From Archivesica marissinica (taxonomy: Eukaryota; Mollusca; Bivalvia; Venerida; Vesicomyidae): 64,000 nucleotides of DNA. The stretch covers positions 66,756,139 through 66,820,138 of the forward strand of contig CM026387.1 in assembly GCA_014843695.1 (NCBI GenBank). The letters are read 5' to 3'. A program made the position numbers and the translations under genes. The notes beneath the pieces are model-generated. The model did no database searches, was not told where the DNA came from, and saw nothing but the letters and a program-made list of their open reading frames with translations. How positions within the stretch are numbered: position 1 is the stretch's first letter; every line of letters begins with the position of its first letter. Positions 61,701-64,000 of the stretch are shown here, in pieces.

Positions 61701-61957
61701 TCGTTTGGCATTGGCAAATGTCTTACTTGGTTTCCTTATTTGTTGAGTAAGACGGAGTGTAAGTAAGTGTAGCTATTTCACAGAGGCATAACAAACTGTT
61801 GAAACATGAGAGGGATTGTTTTGTTGGTCAGGGTGGAAGTATGTCTGGAAGCATAGAAGGTAGATATGGACCAGAAGTTTTGAGCCCTGGAAGAGAACAT
61901 CAGCCAAGCTTGGAGAGAGCAGCACCACAGGGCATTCCAGGCAAAGGAGAACCAATG
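43257..61957 (+). CDS. NONO: DBHS-family RNA-binding protein (NONO/SFPQ/PSPC1 relative)
   Basis: I join seven exons: 43257-43757, 49894-50195, 52374-52666, 54039-54123, 56164-56365, 59789-59962 and 61832-61957. All junctions are GT-AG and in frame, for 561 codons without a stop. The order is a basic Gln/Gly-rich N-terminus (residues 1-120), RRM1 (about 124-197), RRM2 (about 198-270), NOPS (about 268-320), a charged coiled coil and a Gly/Pro/Met-rich tail. Motifs such as [37 protein letters not shown] and [13 protein letters not shown] are diagnostic for DBHS proteins. These proteins dimerise and bind RNA and DNA in transcription, splicing and paraspeckle-type bodies. Invertebrates usually have a single member, so the symbol marks the family and not one vertebrate paralogue. 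The last exon was not found with confidence. Confidence 0.9.
44462..44575. repeat. Inner inverted array, left (GACATCTCGACCCCA units)
   Basis: About six copies of a 15-20 bp unit GACATCTCGACCCCAGG face inward. The mirror array TGGGGTCGAGATGTC has about five copies at 46155-46262. Together they bracket 1.6 kb that includes the PHD gene. Confidence 0.85.
44855..45020. repeat. Tandem duplication at the end of the PHD gene, about 100 bp unit
   Basis: AATCCAAGACAGTGAGCACA followed by TACAGCACTTAGTTTTACTG occurs at about 44883 and about 44981. The duplication includes the stop codon region and 3' flank of the PHD gene. Confidence 0.8.
45012..45737 (-). CDS. Two-exon 66-aa PHD-finger microprotein inside the Mutator-like element
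   Basis: Exon 1 is 45737 down to 45635 and exon 2 is 45109 down to 45012 (201 nt, 66 codons plus stop). The donor is ACTG|GTAAGT and the acceptor TGTTTTAG|GT. The spliced product has eight ordered zinc ligands: CIEC, CDVC, HRTC and CNVC, a complete Cys4-His-Cys3 PHD arrangement, with WQHRTC as the typical core. It ends [11 protein letters not shown] fingers usually read histone tails. From memory, very similar N-terminal PHD exons precede FLYWCH and MULE-transposase domains in invertebrate transposon proteins; this copy stops right after the PHD. An N-terminal extension is possible because the frame is open upstream of the chosen ATG. Confidence 0.65.
46155..46262. repeat. Inner inverted array, right
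   Basis: About five TGGGGTCGAGATGTC units, the mirror image of 44462-44575. Confidence 0.85.
46268..46760. mobile_element. Possible nested foldback element within the Mutator-like element
   Basis: GGCCGATTCGGACCAGATTTTCATATTCGTATATTAATG on the left (quoted in part as CGATTCGGACCAGATTTTCA) is mirrored near 46690-46740 by CATTAATATGAAAATCTGG. This sets a palindromic unit of about 490 bp with the same GATTCGGACCAG termini as the outer element. Confidence 0.5.
48150..48520 (-). pseudogene. Degenerate protein-coding remnant, family uncertain
   Basis: The minus strand can be read as [20 protein letters not shown], then [20 protein letters not shown] and, after a frame break, [21 protein letters not shown]. 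It looks like a decayed transposon-derived protein. I cannot place it further. Confidence 0.4.
49395..49574 (-). pseudogene. hAT transposase dimerisation domain remnant
   Basis: The minus frame reads [40 protein letters not shown] and [13 protein letters not shown], then a stop. This is the classical hAT C-terminal dimerisation domain with the [12 protein letters not shown] core. A stop lies immediately upstream of the Tyr-Pro, and the catalytic part is missing. Confidence 0.85.
49894..50195 (+). CDS. NONO: DBHS gene exon 2: end of RRM1 and RRM2
   Basis: Residues 168 to about 267. It starts [15 protein letters not shown], matching the helix after RNP1, then [20 protein letters not shown] into RRM2. 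RRM2 shows the DBHS-type [19 protein letters not shown]1. Donor CTGC|GTAAGT; phase 2. Confidence 0.92.
50331..50839. mobile_element. hAT-like MITE, copy 2, interrupted by SINE B
   Basis: CAGGGTTCATTCTAGG...TTAGCCCTG is flanked by TATAT on both sides (50326-50330, 50840-50844). A plus-oriented family B SINE (50453-50725) is inserted in the middle, so the MITE is older than that SINE copy. Intron 2 of the DBHS gene. Confidence 0.85.
50453..50725 (+). mobile_element. SINE family B, full length, nested
   Basis: Best head of family B: GGATCTGTAGTCCAGTGG (A box) and GATCGCAGGTTCGATCCCC (B box) with the anticodon-like hairpin between them. The body ends GGGCAACCAGTAGCAATG. Confidence 0.9.
51350..51609 (-). 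mobile_element. SINE family B, near full length
   Basis: GTGTTTTTACGTTTATTTAT to GATCCCTGAATTACCAGTCC. Intron 2 of the DBHS gene. Confidence 0.85.
51610..52373 (+). other. DBHS gene intron 2, 3' part
   Basis: No further feature is visible. The acceptor is GTTTGTTATACAG. Confidence 0.5.
52374..52666 (+). CDS. NONO: DBHS gene exon 3: NOPS and start of coiled coil
   Basis: Residues 268 to about 365, beginning [12 protein letters not shown]. The NOPS core [20 protein letters not shown] and GSFEFEFG match the family. The coiled coil begins with [20 protein letters not shown]. In DBHS dimers NOPS wraps around the partner's RRM2. Donor CAAG|GTAAGT; phase 1. Confidence 0.92.
52693..53059. mobile_element. 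hAT-like MITE, copy 3
   Basis: CAGGGCTCGCGCTAGAGGGC...GTCTAGCTTGAGCCCTG is flanked by CAAAC at 52688-52692 and 53060-53064. The interior differs from the other copies. It starts only 26 bp after the exon 3 donor. Confidence 0.8.
53150..53297. mobile_element. TTAA MITE (piggyBac-like), fragment
   Basis: The right end TGGTGTTGAAAGGG followed by TTAA (53298 onwards) and an interior CACAAGCCGGCTCATCTGG match copy 1 at 34332 in reverse. The left end is missing. Confidence 0.65.
53603..53856. mobile_element. hAT-like MITE, copy 4
   Basis: CAGGGCTCAAGCTAGACCC to GTCGCACTG, flanked by TTAGC at 53598-53602 and 53857-53861. The interior matches copy 1 (GGGCAAAGTCAGGGTCCC). Intron 3 of the DBHS gene. 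Confidence 0.85.
54039..54123 (+). CDS. NONO: DBHS gene exon 4: coiled coil
   Basis: 85 nt, about residues 366-393: [20 protein letters not shown] and on to EMDMR, nearly the same as the DLMRRQEELRRMEEL region of vertebrate DBHS proteins. Acceptor TGTCAACAG, donor ATGAG|GTCAGT. Confidence 0.9.
54124..55384 (+). other. DBHS gene intron 4, 5' part
   Basis: About 1.2 kb with no repeat boundary that I can set; no other exon is visible. Confidence 0.5.
55385..55676 (-). mobile_element. SINE family B, near full length
   Basis: GTGTTTTACGTTTATTTATC to the head GGATTACCAGTTAACC and ACCATTAGACTACAGAGATC. Intron 4 of the DBHS gene. Confidence 0.85.
55768..55998 (-). mobile_element. SINE family C, near full length
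   Basis: The reverse-oriented copy ends at the head with GATCGAACCCGGGTTGCATT and AATTGGACAG. Intron 4 of the DBHS gene. Confidence 0.8.
56164..56365 (+). CDS. NONO: DBHS gene exon 5: Arg/Met/Gln-rich tail
   Basis: About residues 394-461: [20 protein letters not shown], then [19 protein letters not shown] and a Gly/Arg end. The frame is fixed by both neighbours. Acceptor ATACACCAG has a weak pyrimidine tract; donor GGG|GTAAGT. Confidence 0.8.
56366..56978 (+). other. DBHS gene intron 5, 5' part
   Basis: No further feature before the retrotransposon apart from a possible short SINE B/D-like remnant near 56690-56730. Confidence 0.4.
56997..58290 (+). pseudogene. L2/CR1-like reverse transcriptase, N-terminal frame
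   Basis: The frame starts inside the linker ([20 protein letters not shown]). RT landmarks are [65 protein letters not shown] and the catalytic [10 protein letters not shown]. It stays open to 58340 but leaves the protein frame at about 58285 by a one-base shift. The upstream endonuclease is lost to 5' truncation. Confidence 0.88.
58291..59074 (+). pseudogene. L2/CR1-like polyprotein, C-terminal frame
   Basis: Continues after the shift with [69 protein letters not shown] and the terminal [17 protein letters not shown]. This is the conserved tail of CR1/L2-group polyproteins. It ends in a normal stop at 59072-59074. Confidence 0.88.
59789..59962 (+). CDS. NONO: DBHS gene exon 6: Gly/Pro-rich tail
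   Basis: 58 codons, about residues 462-519, starting [19 protein letters not shown] and ending [20 protein letters not shown](R/G)G occurs twice. Low-complexity Pro/Gly tails are usual in this family. Acceptor TATTTTGCAG, donor GCT|GTAAGT; phase 0 at both ends. Confidence 0.85.
60046..60329. mobile_element. hAT-like MITE, copy 5
   Basis: CAGGGCTCATTCTAGAGGGC...CCTAGAATGAGCTCTG is flanked by AATAG at 60041-60045 and 60330-60334. It is the most complete TIR pair of the family. It starts 83 bp after the exon 6 donor. Confidence 0.88.
60815..61264. repeat. Outer inverted repeats around a long hairpin
   Basis: ATTCTAACACGAC near 60823 is mirrored by GTCGTGTTAGAAT at about 61251, and GGTTATTCTGCGATATACC at about 60897 is mirrored inside the hairpin near 61290. 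The unit may be one end of a palindromic element that was duplicated in reverse. Confidence 0.6.
61265..61425. repeat. 161 bp near-perfect palindrome, arms about 75 bp
   Basis: GAAATAATAAGTATCAAC at 61265 mirrors GTTGATACTTATTATTTC ending 61425. The centre has ATATATCAC and GTGATATAT around TTCGGCCATC. Only a few mismatches are visible. It lies in intron 6 of the DBHS gene, 407 bp before exon 7, and would form a very stable hairpin in the pre-mRNA. Confidence 0.92.
61832..61957 (+). CDS. NONO: DBHS gene exon 7: tail
   Basis: 42 codons, about residues 520-561: [20 protein letters not shown], then [20 protein letters not shown] and PM. Acceptor TTGGTCAG, donor ATG|GTACGT; phase 0 at both ends. 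The composition fits the preceding tail. No stop is reached. Confidence 0.75.
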
Positions 61958-63139
61958 GTACGTATTTGTTTGCTTGGAAAAGTTTGTATTTTTGTAGTAA
62001 CATAATTTGCTGCAGCAAAAGTAGGTTGATTCTGACCAGCTTAATATTTCATTCAAATGACGTTAGAAAATGGTGCTCTGTGGTATGTGTTGCTTCGCGT
62101 GATTCTCTTCTGTTACAAGTGCTTGTCACCACATATCTGTTGATCAACAGTAGATTTTGAAGAGTTCAATATATTACATACTTGTAAAATTACGAATTTG
62201 GATTATACATCAGTTTGCAGCGTTGTTTTAGTCATTTGAGAAAGACCTTGCAGGTAATTTCAAATTTCAAAACATACTTGAAGACAATTTAGCTTGCTAA
62301 TTTACGAGAATTTGCAAATGTGTGATTTCACTGGCGGAGTATCTCTCTCTCTCTATAGAATACTGAATAATTGAAATTGTTGTAAATTTATATGGCAAAT
62401 TACTCTGAATACTGTATAATGATGACATAATTTTTCAATGAATGAACTCATTTTGATGAATTCTGAGTAGTGGACTTGCTTTGTATAGAGTCAAATATAT
62501 GCAGTACATTCGGTAGATGTATGAGATGCTTTTATGATCTGACGCAGACTACTTGTATTACTAGTTGATCGAGACACCACTTATTGAATAATGATGATAC
62601 AACACAAAAAGCGATATACCTTGTAGAAGCTGAAAAGAAAGTATTGAAACAGTACTTGCATAAACAGATGATTTAACGTGCTAAGAAACAATTAACATGT
62701 TTGCAATATTTAAATTTCTCATACAGTTAATGAATATACATGTATGTATTCTACCTAATGAAATGTGTTTTCAGTGTGTTTTGCTTTGTACAGTGATTTT
62801 GATAGATTATTTGTACTTTCAACTAAGTCGATGTTTAAGTGGAGATATTATCATCTGGTTTTGTCTGTCGTATGTCCATCCGTTTATCAGTATTTACTTT
62901 GTAACCCCACAGCAACTGTATTTTGTAGTTCACTGTTAACCTTTAGCACGGTAGGTGAAAGGAACAGATAACACATGTGTAATAGTTTTCCTAGACAGTA
63001 GGGTTTATGACAACCCATTGAAATCATCCCGATGAAAGCTCAGTTCATGTTGATAATCAACCCTACCCAAAGCTAAACCGGCAGTTTGTCACATTAAAGA
63101 AGAAACACTAGTAATTTTAATTTGTGGTCACATGTTATG
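61958..63139 (+). other. Region after exon 7; terminal exon not identified
   Basis: The best acceptor-like sequence is TATCTCTCTCTCTCTATAG ending at 62358. Used at phase 0, it would add three codons and a TAA (62359-62370). No conserved DBHS C-terminal motif is visible here, so the real last exon may lie beyond the window. Confidence 0.35.
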
Positions 63140-63275
63140 CTTCGCTCAGACCGTGTCTCATTTATATGAAAAAGTTGGCAGTTTCTTACAAAGGTTGGTG
63201 CACCCAAGTACTGGTTAACTGCTGGAGCCTGCCCAGGAAAGGTGTTGTTAGGTAAGCTGCCCGCCGGCGATATAG
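63140..63275 (+). mobile_element. SINE family D, 3' part
   Basis: CGCTCAGACCGTGTC, TTGGTGCACCCAAGTACTGG and TTGTTAGGTAAGCTGCCCG match the family body. The tRNA head is missing. Confidence 0.75.
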
Positions 63276-63879
63276 CCAAAAATGGTGCTGATGCTGAATG
63301 GTAAAACCCGAAATATAAAATATAACACGTGTTATGCTATCCTTTAGATAATCAGATCTGTCAAAGAACCAGGTCACTATGTCAGACATGCACCTTGCAA
63401 ACATCTAAACAACTCTATATTTCATTATATTTTAGTTTTTCCCATTTTGAATAACAGCCATTTCCAAAAAAAAAACAAGTAAAGAAAAATATTTTAAACA
63501 TTGTCTCCACTTTGGACCAAGTTTTGTTCAAAGGTGTACAATGCAGATTGTGGTGAGCTACTAGTGACCTGTTGTGTGTATTGTTGGGAATGTTCATCAT
63601 GAAAGACTTGACGTGTGGCTGATGTTAAAGAATCTGTAAATCAAATTAATTGTTCCAGTTTATGTAGTGTTTTATATATATAGAGAGCATCATATTATTA
63701 ATGTGGATCTAATTTAGACACAATTTGACTTAGTGTTTGTTAACTGTTGAGTCCTTTATGAAACCAAATTGGGCAGCATTCGACCTAGATTGTGTGGCTG
63801 AATAATTAGGGTTGTTTACTTCAAATCAAATACCCATAACCGCTGTATATTCGAATACCAATGCTGGTGTTGCAATCTT

Positions 63880-64000
63880 TCATGTGAGGAAGCTATCCTG
63901 CTGGCTTGCTGTATGTCGGTAATGTTACCCGGATGTCCGTCCGTGCCTGCAATACCACTAGTGTGACATGCATGGTCTTCCACCACCAATAACAGCTGGA
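63880..64000 (-). mobile_element. SINE family E fragment, cut by the window end
   Basis: CTTCCACCACCAATAACAGCTGGA and the preceding ATGTCCGTCCGTGCC resemble the middle of the minus-oriented family E copy at 18150-18230. Confidence 0.4.

Overview
The window is nuclear DNA from an invertebrate animal. It has spliced genes with GT-AG introns, tRNA-derived SINEs, several clades of non-LTR retrotransposon, DNA transposons and long microsatellites. The style of the SINEs and retrotransposons fits a lophotrochozoan, most likely a mollusc; that placement is an inference. I see no bacterial or organellar features and no CRISPR array.

Layout. 0-6 kb holds truncated non-LTR retrotransposon 3' ends that finish in short microsatellite tails, SINEs and a 5 x 54 bp tandem repeat. 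6.1-11.7 kb is one array of a 21 bp repeat that stays open as a heptad-repeat protein on both strands. 13.6-14.1 kb (minus) carries an intact 164-aa Cys-rich ORF. 14.9-19.7 kb is non-coding, with a long hairpin, SINEs and MITEs. 19.7-25.7 kb (minus) is an almost intact L1/Tx1-like retrotransposon of about 5.9 kb, with ORF1, ORF2, a poly(A) tail and a 14 bp target-site duplication.

26.1-33.9 kb (plus) is a six-exon gene that I reconstruct as a secreted 385-aa protein with a signal peptide, a novel N-terminal region and two C-terminal EGF-like domains. Every intron is phase 1. Its introns hold a MITE placed exactly at a splice donor and a roughly 1 kb (GACA)n microsatellite. 34-43 kb is dense in SINEs, TTAA- and TA-flanked MITEs and a deleted hAT element.

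43.2 kb to beyond 61.9 kb (plus) is a DBHS-family gene (NONO/SFPQ/PSPC1 relative), with RRM1, RRM2, NOPS and coiled coil spread over at least seven exons and all junctions in frame. Its introns carry a 2.8 kb Mutator-like element that encodes a two-exon 66-aa PHD-finger protein on the opposite strand, a 1.8 kb hAT element, four copies of a MITE family with perfect 5 bp target-site duplications, and a 5'-truncated L2/CR1-like retrotransposon. The 3' end of the DBHS gene was not located with confidence.

The two host genes are unrelated in function, one secreted and one nuclear RNA-binding. Between them the window mainly records transposon activity, with several nested insertions whose target-site duplications can still be read.
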